From contig MU266338.1 of assembly GCA_021014945.1 (NCBI GenBank), forward strand, positions 1-64,000: a DNA stretch of 64,000 nucleotides. Reading direction: 5' to 3'. The stretch is from Leucogyrophana mollusca (lineage: Eukaryota; Basidiomycota; Agaricomycetes; Boletales). Positions within the stretch are counted from its first letter, which is position 1; the number at the start of each line of letters is the position of its first letter. Positions 11,235 through 23,449 of the stretch are shown here, piece after piece. A model generated the notes under the pieces. The model was not told the origin of the DNA and searched no databases. It saw only the letters and a list, made by a program, of their open reading frames with translations. The position numbers and the translations under genes were made by a program.

Positions 11235-12170
11235 ATCGGCGCAATGGCAAAGTTGTTGATTTTATATTTCATGTCGAATGGTTGCTGCTGAGTGCAAGTA
11301 TTGCATGTTACGCGTTAATAGCGTCGTGCCCGTGACATTTACAGCTCAATGGATTTTGAATACTGTTTGGGGTTTTGTGGTCATGCTTCACGAGCGCGCT
11401 GGCTGTTATTTACATTTGATGTACTTATTCGATACCGCTCAGGAGGGCAGGATTCGATAACATTCGCATACAATAAGTAATACTATATGTATAACAGTTT
11501 GTTGTACTAGAAACACTGTCGGTACACCAGGTGACCGACGCGATCCACGAGAGATAGGATGGCCGGCCAAAGTAAGTGCATCGTGGTATCCGTTCTGAGA
11601 CGCAAAGAGATGAAGGACTGCCAGTGCAAGGACAGTCGAGCATGTGGTATACCTGCGCCTGGCCTTGTTAAAAGATGAGAAAAAGCTGTTTGCAGGGTGT
11701 TTGGGAATATAAAGAATGACTTTAGGGCCGGCTTGAGGCCATCAGACATGTTCGATCTCTTGCCGACAATGTTGCGGACGCCGTTCATAATTCCTGACAC
11801 CCTCCTGCTTGCCCTCTTGGTGTCGCTGCATTTCTACCAGCTATGTGTCTTAATGCTTCCATCAGTTGTTCCACAATGCACGAGATTATCCTTGGATAAA
11901 CTACCTTCCGATATACTGGTCAATACGCGGAAAGTCGGCGGTCCGCTTCCAAGTTTACTGGGCACATGAGCAAGTATATCTCATTCCTGTGCGATTGCGA
12001 TATTCTTGCGACGTTTTATGGCTTTGTTCGGACTCGATCGTCTGATGTCACGAGCGGCGTCTTCAAGAGTCAGCTTCTTAGTAAAGCCCCTCAGCAGACC
12101 TTATTTCAGCTATCAAGTAGCTATTGGGCGTCCACCCTTCCCTCGTTATCTCGCAACTCGAAACACAGTT
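11235..12170. other. Intergenic, no supported gene
   Basis: About 940 bp. Overlapping 90-97-codon frames on both strands around 11507-11969 have no domain or splice continuity. An in-frame open extension of the next gene begins with ATG at 12018. Confidence 0.4.
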
Positions 12171-13211
12171 ATGCCCGTGTCCGCTCTCCCTCTCAATAAC
12201 GGCCAGGAGGTTCCTTGGATAGCCTTCGGAACTGGGACGGCCTTGTTCAGCAAAGATGCCGCGGACGCCGTCCGGGTTGCAATTGAAAACGGTTTCACGC
12301 ATCTCGATGGGGCACAGGTATACAGGAACGAAGAGACCTTAGGAGCTGGGATTGTTGCATCTGGAAAACCACGGTCTGAGCTCTACATCACGACTAAGTT
12401 GCAGAAGCTCCAGCCTGGACAGACTCCAAAGAGTGCGCTTGAAGGATCGCTGAAGAAGCTGGGGGTGGAACAGGTTGACTTGTACTTGATTCATCAGGCA
12501 CTCGACCATCCAGGAAAGCTGAAGGAGGTTTGGAAGGGGATGGAAGAGGCCCAGAAAGCGGGTTTGACCAAATCCATTGGCGTTTCCAATTTCACTGTGG
12601 ATCACCTCAAGGACATACTGGAGGTTGCCACTATCCCACCCGCAGTGAACCAGGTTCGTGTATCAACCAGTCCGAGGCGAATAATCCGGTCAACACTGAC
12701 GCGTTTATCGCCAACAGCTTGAATACCATCCATATCTGTGGAAAGCTATTCAGCCTGTCCTTGCTGTCCACAAGCAGTTCAAGATCGTCACTTCGTCTTA
12801 CGGAGGCCTTTCTCCACTTTTCCGAGGAAAGGGTGGTCCGTTGGATCCTATTGTAGAAAAGATTCGGGCAAGGCTCGAAAGTACTCGTGGTCAGCCCGTT
12901 TCCGATGGACAGGTGTTGAACAAGTGGCTGCAACAGCAGGGCGTCCTTGTTGTGACGTGAGTACACATTTCAGAATCCCGGCTTCCACCCAAAAGGCTAA
13001 CTGTGTTCTCTAGTACGTCCTCAAAGGCAGAGCGTATTCGGGAATACCTTGACACTGCCAATGTCCCCGAGCTGACGGCTGAGGAGATCAGCTTGATTGA
13101 AACCGCTGGGTCCCAACAGCACAAGAGATATTTCGTGCGTTGCACATGCTACTATGATATGTGGTTGATCGCTGATTGCATCTGTAGCCTGGCAACTGGC
13201 CGTCCGAGTAA
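12171..13211 (+). CDS. Aldo-keto reductase
   Basis: Four exons: 12171-12653, 12718-12956, 13014-13134, 13188-13211, giving 288 aa. The start MPVSALPLNNGQEVPWIAFG matches the usual AKR N-terminus. Catalytic tetrad elements are visible: HLDGAQVYRNEE (Asp and Tyr), TTKL (Lys) and LYLIHQ (His). Later parts include SIGVSNF, QLEYHPYL and the C-terminal NADPH-binding stretch TSSKAERIREYL. It should reduce aldehydes or ketones with NADPH in the cytosol; the substrate cannot be told. An in-frame ATG at 12018 would add 51 residues rich in Arg/Ser, possibly an organelle-targeting extension, but the canonical start is favoured. The short last exon (ending PGNWPSE) is the least certain part. Confidence 0.85.
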
Positions 13212-13461
13212 GTTATCACGGACAAATCGCGAGAGCAGTAGAGTCCTTATTATTGTCGAGGTCTGGGAGAGACCCCTCATATAAAGCAGCGCTCTGATAT
13301 GTAATATTATCCCTAAGCATGTAACTTGCATGATCGACTTTGAGCATACTTGTTGAAGTTCGGCGACCTTTGAGTATCTTATCAAATGCCACGTGATGGT
13401 GGTCAGTTACGGACGCGTCTTGCTTTTCGACGCTTTCCTCGTTCCTTCTACCATCCTTGTC

Positions 13462-15094
13462 ATGCTGTCCTCTTCCTCTTCGTTGTCTTCCTTTCCGACG
13501 TATGCTCCGACATCTAAATCTCGTCTACAGTCTCTCTACTCCGATGTTTCCAGACAGAAACACTCTAATCCGACATCATACAATGCCCATGTCGACTGGT
13601 GGCATCGCACATTCGAGGCGCTGGTTTCGCGAGGCTGGCAAGCGGAAGACACTGGCAAGCTGAAGGGCAAGGATAACGATGAGAAATTCGAGAACCGCAG
13701 CAACAAGCTTGTTCTGAGTGCACGAAGACCGCTGGTTGAGAAACTGAGATTCGAAGGCGTTGGAAAACCTCTAGGACTTGGCACAACCATCGTAAAGGAC
13801 CTTTTCTTTGCACTTATTTCTCGGACTCGGGAGATCTGACTGCACTCGTACTAGTAAAGGCCGAGCTGCGCAAAAGCAAACATCTAGTTTCCCTCTCCCA
13901 ATTCCTGAGCGCAACCCACTCAATATACGACCCAGGCTGGCTTCCTTACCGCGTTGCGTCATATGTCGTAGGGAAGCCTTTATGGTGGGCTTTAGAGCAA
14001 CTGGACATTGTGCGCTCTGAGGATGCGTACAGCGAAGCTGAAATGTGGAAGAAGGTGGAAGGGGACTACGTGGTTCTGACCCTGGTGGAGGCCGCTGCTG
14101 ATGCCCTTACGGCAAAACGAGGAGTTGGGATGGGTCCTGCAGACAACCTATATACCTTTGAAGGGTTTAGGACGGAGTTTGCTGCACAACTCTTACCCGA
14201 CGTTGTTCTCAGCGAGCTGGATACCCGGGTTCTCCTAAGATATCTCGAACGAGACAGAGGAGTGCTGGTCGTGGATAAAGATGTAAGTTATTTTGTTGCA
14301 AGTATCTGGTGGAATTGACGATGTCCTCAGGTCATAAAATTCACTTCGACTACAGAAGACAGGGAGGTGACCGTGGTCGATCGAGGCATTCTGGAACTGA
14401 AGACAGCCGTTCGAAACCTGCGCGAACAGGTAGACAATGTACAACGCAAGATTGACGAGTGAGAATCCGGCTCCATATTTTAGCGCGGAGTGTTGCTCAT
14501 ACCTTTTGATATTATAGAACCAGCGCGGAGGTGTCGAACGCACTGCGTCTACAGCGTAAACCAATAGCCCTGACCCGCCTCCGGTATAAGAAGCATCTCG
14601 AAGACCTTCTCTCAAAGAGGCTGGGGTCCCTTGCGCAGCTGGAATCGACAATGATGAGTGTTGAGGCCGCGGCTGGAAACATAGAGGTGATTTTTGTCCG
14701 CTTGACACGTTCTGGATGAGCGCTCAATTATGTTTTCCAGATCATGAAATCTTATGAAATGTCGACATCAACGCTACGGGCAATTCTCAGTCACCCTTCC
14801 CTGCAGCGAGACAAGATAGACGAGACGATGGACGCCCTGGCTGCCTCGACAGCTGATGCACGCGAGATCGACGATGTCATCAGACTTGGTGGGGATATGG
14901 CGGCAGCGGATGCTGGAGTGGACGAGTCCGAATTGGAGGACGAGCTCAGAGCACTAGTGGAAGAGGCGGAGAGAGAGGAGAACGAGGAGAAGGAAAGGAG
15001 AGTACTAGATGGTCTACCCTCGATACCGTCCGCGCCGTTGGAGATTCCCGCAGAAGAGGCAGTAGCACCTTCGCCAGAAGCCACAGCAGCTTAG
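13462..15094 (+). CDS. CHMP7: ESCRT-III-related CHMP7-like protein (Snf7 domain)
   Basis: Five exons: 13462-13791, 13860-14282, 14331-14458, 14518-14686, 14741-15094, giving 467 aa. The N-terminal half has the winged-helix-like part of CHMP7 (SFPTYAPTSKSRLQSLYSDV, then LSQFL, YDPGWLPYRVASYVVGKPLW). The C-terminal half is a Snf7-type helical region (LELKTAVRNLREQ, RLRYKKHLEDLL, STMMSVEAAAGN, STLRAILSHPSL) ending in an acidic tail. CHMP7 proteins recruit ESCRT-III to the nuclear envelope and endosomes. Intron 1 (13792-13859) was placed using acceptor TAAAG, which gives GLGTTI joined to AELRKSK; other acceptors break the frame. Confidence 0.88.
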
Positions 15095-15247
15095 GCGGCG
15101 GGATAGTCTTCCTTTTACGGACTTTATCTGCTTATGGTAATTCCCGACGCGATGACGTGCATTGTCTTCCCTTGCTATCTGCGCATCCGCAGTGCTTGAC
15201 CTCCTCTCACCTGTACTCTCGATTTCTCACTATTCACATTGTTTGCG

Positions 15248-16620
15248 ATGGCTCCAGTACGGCTGAGGCATCCAAAGGGCGTCACCACGCTGCAGCTCGA
15301 TTTTGATTCGATGACAGTGCAGGACATGCAGCAACAGATATTCGGGGTGTCCGAGATCCCACCTTCGCAGCAAGAGAGTACGGACTTCGGTTTATCTCTC
15401 TTGTCCCGAAGCTTATGGATATCTATAGTCAGATCGGGATATCCCCCCCAGTCGCTGACTATCATCCCAGAGCTTCCTCTATCAAGCCTGGGATTGAAGG
15501 CGGGCGAGCAGATCATTGTGAATCAAAAGGTTACTCCGGCCGCGCGGCAGCCTTCATTTCCGACCAATTCTAGCTCGCTGGCGTCTAGACCACCACAGAG
15601 TTCTCCGCCCCAACGCTCTACCACCAAACCCACCTCGGGCAGCAGTGGACCAGACAGCGTTGAGACCAGTGGTGGTGTACTAGTTCACAGAGTAAGGCAT
15701 CTATCTCGTCGCAAATTATATCCCCTCATCGCAGATCGCAGATCGTTCCAGATGACAACTCTTGCCTGTTCTCATCAGTCGCTATCGTGTTCGAACAGGA
15801 TATCAGGAAAGCTCAACAGATCCGTAAAAGTGAGGATATATACAGGTTGCATCGATTGTAGAAGTAAATCGACTACCTTCCAGTCGTCGCCGATGGTATA
15901 CGGAGCGACATGGAGACATACAACGAGGCAATCTTGGGGTATTTCTCTGGTTTACTTCTGTGCGGCATTTCCTGGGTAACATTTTGTCTTCTCTACAGCC
16001 AGCCACGGGACCAGTATATCGCCACCATCCTCAAGCCGTCCACCTGGGGAGGAGCTATAGAGCTCGGGGTTCTTGCCAAGCACTATGGCACCGAAATTGC
16101 TTCTATCGACGTCGAGACTGGCAGAATCGACCGGTTCGAACCTCCTCCTGCCGTCAGCTCCGGTAACAGGTCAGCGACGTGGTAGTCTCGTCTATGCGCA
16201 CATTGGACCTTTCTTCGTAGATGCGTATTAGTATACTCAGGCATCCACTACGACGCAGCATCCTTGGCACCAATGAGCGACGCTCCACCCGAGTGGCATC
16301 AAACTGTCTTCCCAATTGTATGTGGGGTAGCCTAGATCTCATCAACCACCCTCACGTTTGTCGCGCTTAGGTGTCAGCAGATGAACAAGACCCAATTTTG
16401 GTGGCAGCCAAGAAGCTGGCGGATATCTTACGCTCGAAGAAGGCTTTCACGAACACGTCGACATTCGATCTCAAATGCGAGGTATACGCTCCAGAATTCC
16501 TTTCTTCGTCTGCAAGTTGCTGATGACCGCCACTAGGACTGCGGAAAGGGTCTGAAAGGCGAGAAAGACGCGAGAGCGCATGCACAGGAGACGGGGCATG
16601 TACGCTTCGGGGAATATTGA
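15248..16620 (+). CDS. OTU1: OTU-type deubiquitinase OTU1/YOD1
   Basis: Eight exons: 15248-15377, 15429-15691, 15742-15829, 15884-15938, 15999-16169, 16221-16317, 16371-16481, 16537-16620, giving 332 aa. Domains in order: a UBX-like N-terminus (VRLRHPKGVTTLQLDF, EIRSGYPPQSLTIIP), a Ser/Pro linker, the OTU catalytic domain with the Asp-Cys motif PDDNSCLFSSV and the His motif SGIHYDA, and a C-terminal C2H2 zinc finger (CEDCGKGL, HAQETGH). Otu1 removes ubiquitin from clients of the Cdc48/p97 segregase. The architecture and size match the family. It converges on the AP endonuclease gene, with 126 bp between stop codons. Confidence 0.95.
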
Positions 16621-16746
16621 GCGCAATGTCCTTTGATCTTTCCAATCGCGCCCTTCTGTCGAAGCTTTGTGGTATAATATGAGATACAGCTTGAACTTAG
16701 GAAGTTTGAGATGGGAGCTTGAAAGGGCCGGAATCGAGTCGGGCAA

Positions 16747-18188
16747 CTAGTTGCCAACCACAGCTTCGCGCTCTATCTCCATCACCACCGGCACATGGTC
16801 CGAGGCGCCATATATCTCGCTCCTTATTTCGCACATTTTAACTCGCTCGACGAGCCGTTCGCTGAGGACATCTGAAACCCGCAAGATTAGTGTGGGCAGA
16901 TCCTGCAACTTCTCCAGTCAACGTACACATATCTAATCTCCAACCAAGTCCCTTAGATCGACAATTAAATCGGTATGAGAAGTATGTGTAGTGATGGTCT
17001 TCGGGATGTCGCTGTCTCCAGACGTCGACGAATTTGCCGGCATCTGTCGCTGACTCAGGGGGCTCAAGGACGTTCTTGAAAGCCTCTGTTTCGTCTTTGG
17101 TATAACCTGGCGTCTTGTTCCAATTTGTTTTAGGATTCGCCAGGTCTGAACACAGAAGAGGGAGCGATATTTCAGGGGGATTATCACGGGCTCGCGAACG
17201 CGACGCACCAATTGCTGTTGGCGCGACATTTAAATCTCCCATCCATATTACTGGCTTTTTCTTGTCTAGGTCGCGTATGTATGTTTCAAAGTGCTGGTTC
17301 CAGATGTTTTTGGCACCTAGAGTCTGTAATGCGTCTGTTCGCGATGATGGTGAAGTCGACCATCTATGACACGCACTTTCAGCCCTTGTCCCGCGTTGAC
17401 GACGTATGTGGCGATCACGTAACAGCCTTCGAATTCTACAGTGACTATGCGCCCCTTTACGGAGGTTGGATCAGGATGACCAGGAAGGGTGGTGTCTACC
17501 GACAGGGGTTTATACTTGGACAGAACCGCAGTTCCTGCTGCAGTCTCTCATTCACCATATGAGCTTTTACATCGTAAATGGAACGCACAGTATGTTTTCT
17601 TGTCAGATATGGACCAAGTACAATGAGGGAAACGCGCTGTCAATGCAGGATCCACCGGAATATTGTTGACCTGAGAAATGGTTATCGTCTGCTGAGGGGT
17701 GCGAGCGCGAGGGAAAGCACCTTCGTCTCCGTCAAGACGAGAATATCAGGATCTTCTGCCTCGACGTAATACTTGAATCCCTAGTGTCGAGATCAACTGA
17801 TGGACGCGTCAGGCAGACGCGACAAGGAAAGACAGACTTTCTTCTGTGACGTTGCTAATCCGCATATATTCCATGTCGCGAGGCGCAGAGTTCCTTCCAC
17901 ACGCGGCGGAAAGCTGATGTCTACAGGAAGTACTTTGTTGGTTGGCTGGCCATTAGGCGCGAGTCCTGTATCTGACGAGCTTGAATCGTTGGACGTCTTC
18001 GCTTTCTTTGCAGTTGATTGGGACTGGGGCGCGTTGTCCTCATCGTCAGATGACGAAGCTTCGCGTTTGGCAGGGGCCTTCCTCTTCGGCGGCATCGTGC
18101 TCAAAAATGTAGGGTGAGGGTGCTGGAGTGCAAATGGTCGAAGACTCGGTCTCTGAATAATAATTCGAAGCGACAGACGCGGGAGCAT
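16747..18188 (-). CDS. AP endonuclease, exonuclease III/APE1 family
   Basis: Seven exons: 18188-17838, 17780-17721, 17670-17589, 17537-17377, 17323-17209, 17145-16927, 16871-16747, giving 370 aa. Catalytic motifs are present: [15 protein letters not shown] (metal-binding Glu), [21 protein letters not shown] (Asp/Asn), GWRLD and SDHVPVV (Asp/His). The enzyme cuts the backbone at abasic sites in base excision repair. The first ATG (18188) begins [19 protein letters not shown], Arg-rich with no acidic residue, like a mitochondrial presequence. A second in-frame ATG at 18095 starts [12 protein letters not shown], like a nuclear signal. Both starts may be used. The last intron donor (GTACGT at 16926) was set by frame. 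Confidence 0.92.
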
Positions 18189-18512
18189 TTGTGGTCCCGG
18201 TCAAACCAACTCGTCGCGTCGATCTGAGCCACGCTGATTCCCAAATCGGGGTTGTGGGCGTTTGTGGATGCTTTTTCGGCGTTCGCCTGCTTCACGTGTT
18301 CCAAAGTTCAATTTCCCCGGCTCGATTCGATTGCAGAAGGTTTCCTTCAGACAAAGCAACAAGATATCTGTATAATATTCGGTATGTTCCTTTTCTAATA
18401 GTATTCAAGGTTCGTAGGCCCCAATACTGTTACACCCTCTTTCCATTCACCTTTCGTGCGCTCTAATAGAGCTGTAACTCAAGAAACTTCGTGGACGAAG
18501 ACATATCTTAGG

Positions 18513-19481
18513 ATGCTCACCCATCGCGGGTTTTCTGCGTGGATTGTTTCCGAGGGTGCAACGCTGCCCGTATATCTAGTGGCAACCGATCCAAAGGCTC
18601 ACAGGGTGTCATGTTGGATTCCAAGTGAGGCAGGAAAGGTGGGTCTCAACTTCTCAGGTGTCCGCACTGTGACCGAGAACCTGTCTGAATGCCACAGACT
18701 TTCTCGGTCCACTGGAGCGATGCGGGATCTCAAGTGCATTCCTGTACATTTATCACCCTTGACGGATTCGTGGTTCCCGGTCGGTTTTTGTTTGGAGAGG
18801 GAACCGCTTCGAGAGAAGGCGTGCGGACGGGAAATTCGACGGAGAGGCCTTTTGTATTCGCGCAACAAGATGAAGGTGAGTTCCGCCCTCTCCACTGTTG
18901 GTGAAATCACCGTGAAGCCATCCACAGGATCAACGAGCCAAATCGGTCAACGTCACCGTGAAGTTGGAATGATCGTGGTCAAGGTGAAGCGTGTACGGCT
19001 GACTGGGTCGAAGCCTGCAAATCCACTGCAGAAGATACCTGATGCCACCACAGCCAAGCCTCAGCTCGGGGGCCACCACATCGGGTGGGTCACTATGGCC
19101 GACAAACACTACATGGCTCATCGGTTTGTTTGACAGATATGGTGAGGAGAGACCGACGTTCGAGCAGTCTCCAACGACGTGGCATGTAGAACCACACGAT
19201 GAATCGAGTCGACGCTCCTATGTCACTTTCGTCTTCCGATACAGATCCCGTGGTGCGTTAGCTGGCGCGCAATATAATTTAAACTCACTTTTTCTGTAGA
19301 CTTCCTGCTCTCACAAGGTATACTCGATCAGGAAGCCGAAAATGTTGTGACTGTGCAAAGACCCCGAGTAAAGAAGCGTCGAGTAGCCAGTGCGCCTATC
19401 GTACCGACTCTGATGACCCCGAGTCCGAGCCCAAGCCCCGACCCAAAGAAAATGGCAGGAGGCGTCGACCGTATGGTATAA
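18513..19481 (+). CDS. DUF7918-like protein, possibly truncated by an in-frame stop
   Basis: Five exons: 18513-18638, 18698-18875, 18928-19084, 19137-19252, 19300-19481, giving 252 aa. It begins MLTHRGFSAWIVSEG and contains VSCWIPSEAGK, FITLDGFVVPGRFLFGEG, TERPFVF, REVGMIVVKVKR and SYVTFVFRYRS. This pattern is that of a fungal domain I recall as DUF7918, function unknown. The frame ends at TAA (19479-19481), but stays open in the same frame from 19482 to the next stop at 19755-19757, adding about 91 codons that look protein-like (GGAQSSSLKGAFYPGLGR, VYPGRNDRFPGEGLIQFD). Either the tail is lost by a nonsense change, or the stop is bypassed by unrecognised splicing. Confidence 0.75.
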
Positions 19482-20177
19482 GATCTCTATCAGGAAAAGT
19501 TGCCTACCCATGCTGATTATGGTGGTGCGCAGAGCTCGTCACTCAAAGGAGCATTCTACCCTGGCCTTGGTCGTGCAAAACCTGCGCCCAGTCTACGAAC
19601 TGTTAGCATGGTGTACCCTGGAAGAAACGATCGATTTCCAGGGGAAGGCCTGATTCAATTTGATCCCCCTCCAGACATCCTGCAAAGAAACGACTCGGGA
19701 GGCACTGCGGCAGCAATCCAGGACGGGAAGTCGGAAGAGACTACGGTGCATACATAGTGGAAGAGGGGGGGCTCTGGTAGGGAAAAGTGGACACCTTCGC
19801 TTTTATTTCGTGCTTTTGATTTGCTATCTTGTTCATGCTGTATTCGCTCTTGCTTTGTTGTCCGAGTTGCACATGCTATTGCTCCTAACTCCTGTATCGT
19901 AGTTGATCGTAGTTGCCTAAGAATAACATCTGGAATGTTGATATGCCCAGCGATGGACGGCGACGGAAGGTAAAGGCGACAATGAAGACGAAGGTGAAGA
20001 GATCCAGAGAGTTCCGCGACAAGACGCACTCGCTATATCCAACGGGACAAGACGCCTCACCTCCGTAATTGTTTGACCACCTGTTTGTTATTGTTTTATT
20101 CCAAGGCTCTTGCCAAACAACCGCTCCCATCAGCTTTTGACCAAATCCAGGCGAGAAGAGTATAACAACGCTCTGCC
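19482..20177. other. Open tail of the DUF7918 gene, then spacer
   Basis: Positions 19482-19757 stay open in the frame of the upstream gene after its TAA codon. The rest (19758-20177) shows nothing gene-like on either strand. Confidence 0.45.
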
Positions 20178-21584
20178 ATGTCTGAAGCTCCGCCTCCCAT
20201 TCCGTACACTCTTCACATATGGCCGTCGAAATGGAATTTACCCTCCTTTGACCCGACATGTCTTGCTGCAGTGCTGTACCTCCAGCTGACAATACCGGGA
20301 AAGTTCAAAGTTGTGGAATGTGCTGATCCTGACCTTTCGTCCAATGGTGCGTCTCTTTGAACATCATACACTCTTTATTGCTCATACACCTCAAGGACAA
20401 CTTCCGTTCTTGACACATGGCCACGTTTGTGTGCCGACGCTCCCTGCCATAATCTCGTTTGTGACGGCTCTGTCAAAATCCTCGCCCGCGCTTTCTGTTT
20501 CCGATATTGACGCGTCATTGAACACCTCCGAAAAAGCGAAGCGTACAGCTTGGAGCTCACATGTTGATACGGACGTTGGGGATCTGGTCGTGAGCTTACT
20601 CCATTGCTCAGGCCCCCGCGAATGGCTGATTTTGCAGTCACACATGTTCTACTCTTTAGATGCAAACTTCTGGGGACTCACAAACCCTACACTAGCGTCT
20701 GTACTTCCCATCCCGCAACGGTACTATGTGCCCGGGCGCATTCGCGAATCATACAGACCTCGACTAGAGGCTTCTGGGTTGTGGAATCTCCCTGGAATTG
20801 AACAGGAGAAGAAGAGCCCATTTGATGACAAGGAAAAGAAAAAGACCGATCCCAAGGAAACTTTTGCCCGTGTCTTTGAGCGGGAAAAGGCGAGCCTTGC
20901 CATTTGTTCTCGCTTTGGGTATCGATAACATAGAAGCATAGGTTTCGGAGAAGGCGCGATCCACACTCAGCATCTACTCGAGGTTGCTCGGTGACAAGTC
21001 ATTCTTCTTCGGGGCAACGTGAGTGTGAGCTCTTTCTTGTTTTGTGCACCCTTAATGGCTCGTCCCATAGTCCTACGACGTTGGACGTCTCTCTCGCCGC
21101 ACACATTCTTCTATTACTCGACGCCCCATTCCCGGACCCTCTCATTCAGACTATTCTGAAAGATTCGTATCCCACGATAGTCGATCACGCCCGACGAGTA
21201 CACGGTGAAGCCGCTTCCCGCTGTCCTCGGTACGAAATGGGCGCGACGGAACACCAGCCACTCCTATCCATAATCCCTCGTCCTTTGAGTAAAAACCCAA
21301 AAGATAAGTCGGCACTCGATCCTGAGGACGCTCGCTATCGCCGGATGCGGTGGATGTGGGTTGCCGTTGCTGTTGGCGGAGTGGCGTATTACTTGACCCA
21401 ACTCACAAGAACCCTCATGCGAGCACAAATAATTCTTCAGCAGCGCGCGGAGGCACACCGGAGACATGAGGCTAGCCTGAGACAAGCGGCGGAAGAGGAG
21501 CAGGAGGAAGAGGATCAGGAAGAAGGAGAGCAGGAAGAAGGGGAAGAGATTTTATACGAAGAGGCATCAGACGAGAGTAATTGA
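20178..21584 (+). CDS. Metaxin/SAM37-like mitochondrial outer-membrane import protein
   Basis: Five exons: 20178-20346, 20396-20589, 20638-20889, 20942-21018, 21071-21584, giving 401 aa. The N-terminal metaxin/Tom37 GST-like part includes LHIWPSKWNLPSFDPTCL and HMFYSLDANFW. The middle has PIPQRYYVPGRIRESY, and the C-terminal GST-like helices give EKARSTLSIYSRLLGD and PTTLDVSLAAHILLLL. A TM helix (WMWVAVAVGGVAYYLTQL) near the C-terminus precedes a strongly acidic tail. Sam37 acts with Sam50 in beta-barrel insertion. The fourth exon is joined through a probable GC-AG intron (donor AAG|GCGAGC at 20890); a GT donor at 20872 is also in phase but weaker and removes FEREK. Confidence 0.85.
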
Positions 21585-21730
21585 ACAAGGAGCCTGTAAC
21601 TGGCCTTGGCCCTATCGTAGTTGACATCCAGCTCTGATACTTAGATGTGACAAACGTCACTGTACGCGTGACGCACCTCCTTTGAACATTCTCGATCAAG
21701 CTCGATCCTCGTCTTGCAAAACGGCTAACA

Positions 21731-23449
21731 ATGGATGATGATTTAATTGTTGTCGATGATGTAGAAGAGCAAGCTGGCCCATCTTCCGCTGCCAATGGCG
21801 TTCACTATACACCACACGTTAACCCACATCGCACGCGACCAATGCGCGCAGCAGCAGAACAAGCCATGGCTTCAACGTCCCGACTCCGCACTACGCCTTC
21901 TCTGGAGATGTCGGAACGCACAACGCGCTCTGCAGCGGCGAAATCGAAGCCGCAACCTAAGCTTAAACTCAAGCTGAGCGAAAAGGCTGCATCGCAGGCG
22001 CCTGGAATGTCATTTTTGGGTGCATACGACCGCGAGCTGGATTCGGACGACGAGGACCTCGCTTTTGAGGAGCAATTTATCATCAGGATGCCCCCCGGGG
22101 AAGACTGCGAGAAACTGCGAAAAATGGTGTCCTCTAGGGAGGTTACTAATGATGTGTGGTTCAAGTTCAAAGGTTAGTACATGCAGCCCCTTGTGCACTC
22201 GTGTTCAAGTCTGCTCTAGATTCTCGCCGAGGAGTATTTCACATTGGAAATGCGACCTACACATTCAAGCTGGTGGATCTTCCGTGTATTATAGAAGCGC
22301 AGAAGACATTGGATGGCAAGCAAATGTTCAAAGTTGCGGATATATGTCAGGTTATTTGCTCCTCTTCCTAGACGATATTGCTAGCTGACGAGAGGACCAC
22401 AGATGCTCGTGGTCGAGAACCGGATCGACAGCGAAGATGGCTTCGCCCCCAACAGAAATGTGAATGTCGATGAATTCATCTGGCCGCACGGCATAACACC
22501 CCCTCTACACCACGTGCGAAAACGACGGTTTCGCAAGAGGGTCAATAAGAGGGTAGGTTGCCAGTGTCCATGATTCTGTGATCTTATTGATCTAGACTCG
22601 TAGACGATTGAAAGTGTTGAAGAAGAAGTCGAACGCTTGCTGGCAGCAGATTCAGCTGCTGCAGAAGTACATTATGGTACGTTCCCCACGCCTTCCATCA
22701 TTCACTTGAATTTTCAAACCAAATCCCCTGTTCAGATGTACTCGAGAACGTCAACCCTGACCTATCGGACTCGGAATTCATTGAACGTGATGAACCCTTG
22801 GATGCGCCAACTCCGGGTGTATTAGGCTCAGATGCAGGCGACGCTCCAACACCAGGTCCTGATATTGGAGACGGGGATGGCGACCCAGACGAAGGGGACG
22901 AAGAAGAGGCTGAAGGGGACATAGACGAGGAGCTTGCAGCCGAACTTGATCTAGCCCTTGGAGATGATGAAGGTGAAGAGGATGACGAGGAAGAGGACGA
23001 TGAGGACGACGATGACGAGAGCGACGACGACGACGACGATGAAGATGACGACGAAGACTCGCAGGCAAGGAAACTCCTGAATGAAGAAATCAGAGATTTG
23101 GAAGCGGCTGTTGCTAAGAAGGGCAACGAGATCGCCAGTTCGGCAAATCCATTAATCAAGGTACCGCTGTGTTTATACATCATTGGTTTGGACGTTGTAC
23201 TCACTCTCCTCCCAGAAACGATTCGAGGACGCACTGAAGAAACTCTCAGCTGACCTAGAGATGAAACTTAGCCAGAGGGACGAGATGAAAGAGAGGCAAC
23301 GGCGAAAGAAAGAAGGCATTGCCCCCGAGGATCCTGACACAGACCCAGAAGGAGCCGCTAATGACGACGTCGACGGGGAACAGGACGATGCTCAGCCCGA
23401 CGGGGACCTCTTCGGATCCGACGACCCAGCTGCGATGGAGATCGGTTGA
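21731..23449 (+). CDS. TAF7: TFIID subunit TAF7
   Basis: Six exons: 21731-22172, 22220-22350, 22403-22552, 22604-22676, 22736-23160, 23216-23449, giving 484 aa. The TAFII55 N-terminal domain spans about residues 105-240: EEQFIIRMPPGEDCEKLR, NDVWFKF, RRGVFHIGNATYTFKLVDLP, LDGKQMFKVADICQML and FIWPHGITPPLHHVRKRRFR. An unusually long Asp/Glu tract follows, encoded around 22880-23065, then a coiled-coil (ARKLLNEEIRDLEAAVAKK). TAF7 is a subunit of general transcription factor TFIID and regulates TAF1. The acidic tract is mirrored by an antisense poly-Ser open frame, which is not a gene. Confidence 0.93.

Noticed and set aside
11507..11969. Overlapping ~90-codon frames on both strands
   Set aside because: Mutually overlapping, no domain, and no splice continuation.
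12018..12170. Extended N-terminus of the aldo-keto reductase from ATG 12018
   Set aside because: The start at 12171 matches the family; the open upstream segment may be chance, though targeting cannot be excluded.
18876..18970. A suspected 1-nt frameshift in the DUF7918-like gene
   Set aside because: Reading from the CACAG acceptor at 18927 gives a continuous frame into REVGMIVVKVKR, so no frameshift is needed.
22698..23234. 178-codon minus-strand poly-Ser frame
   Set aside because: It is the antisense image of the Asp/Glu codon tract in TAF7.
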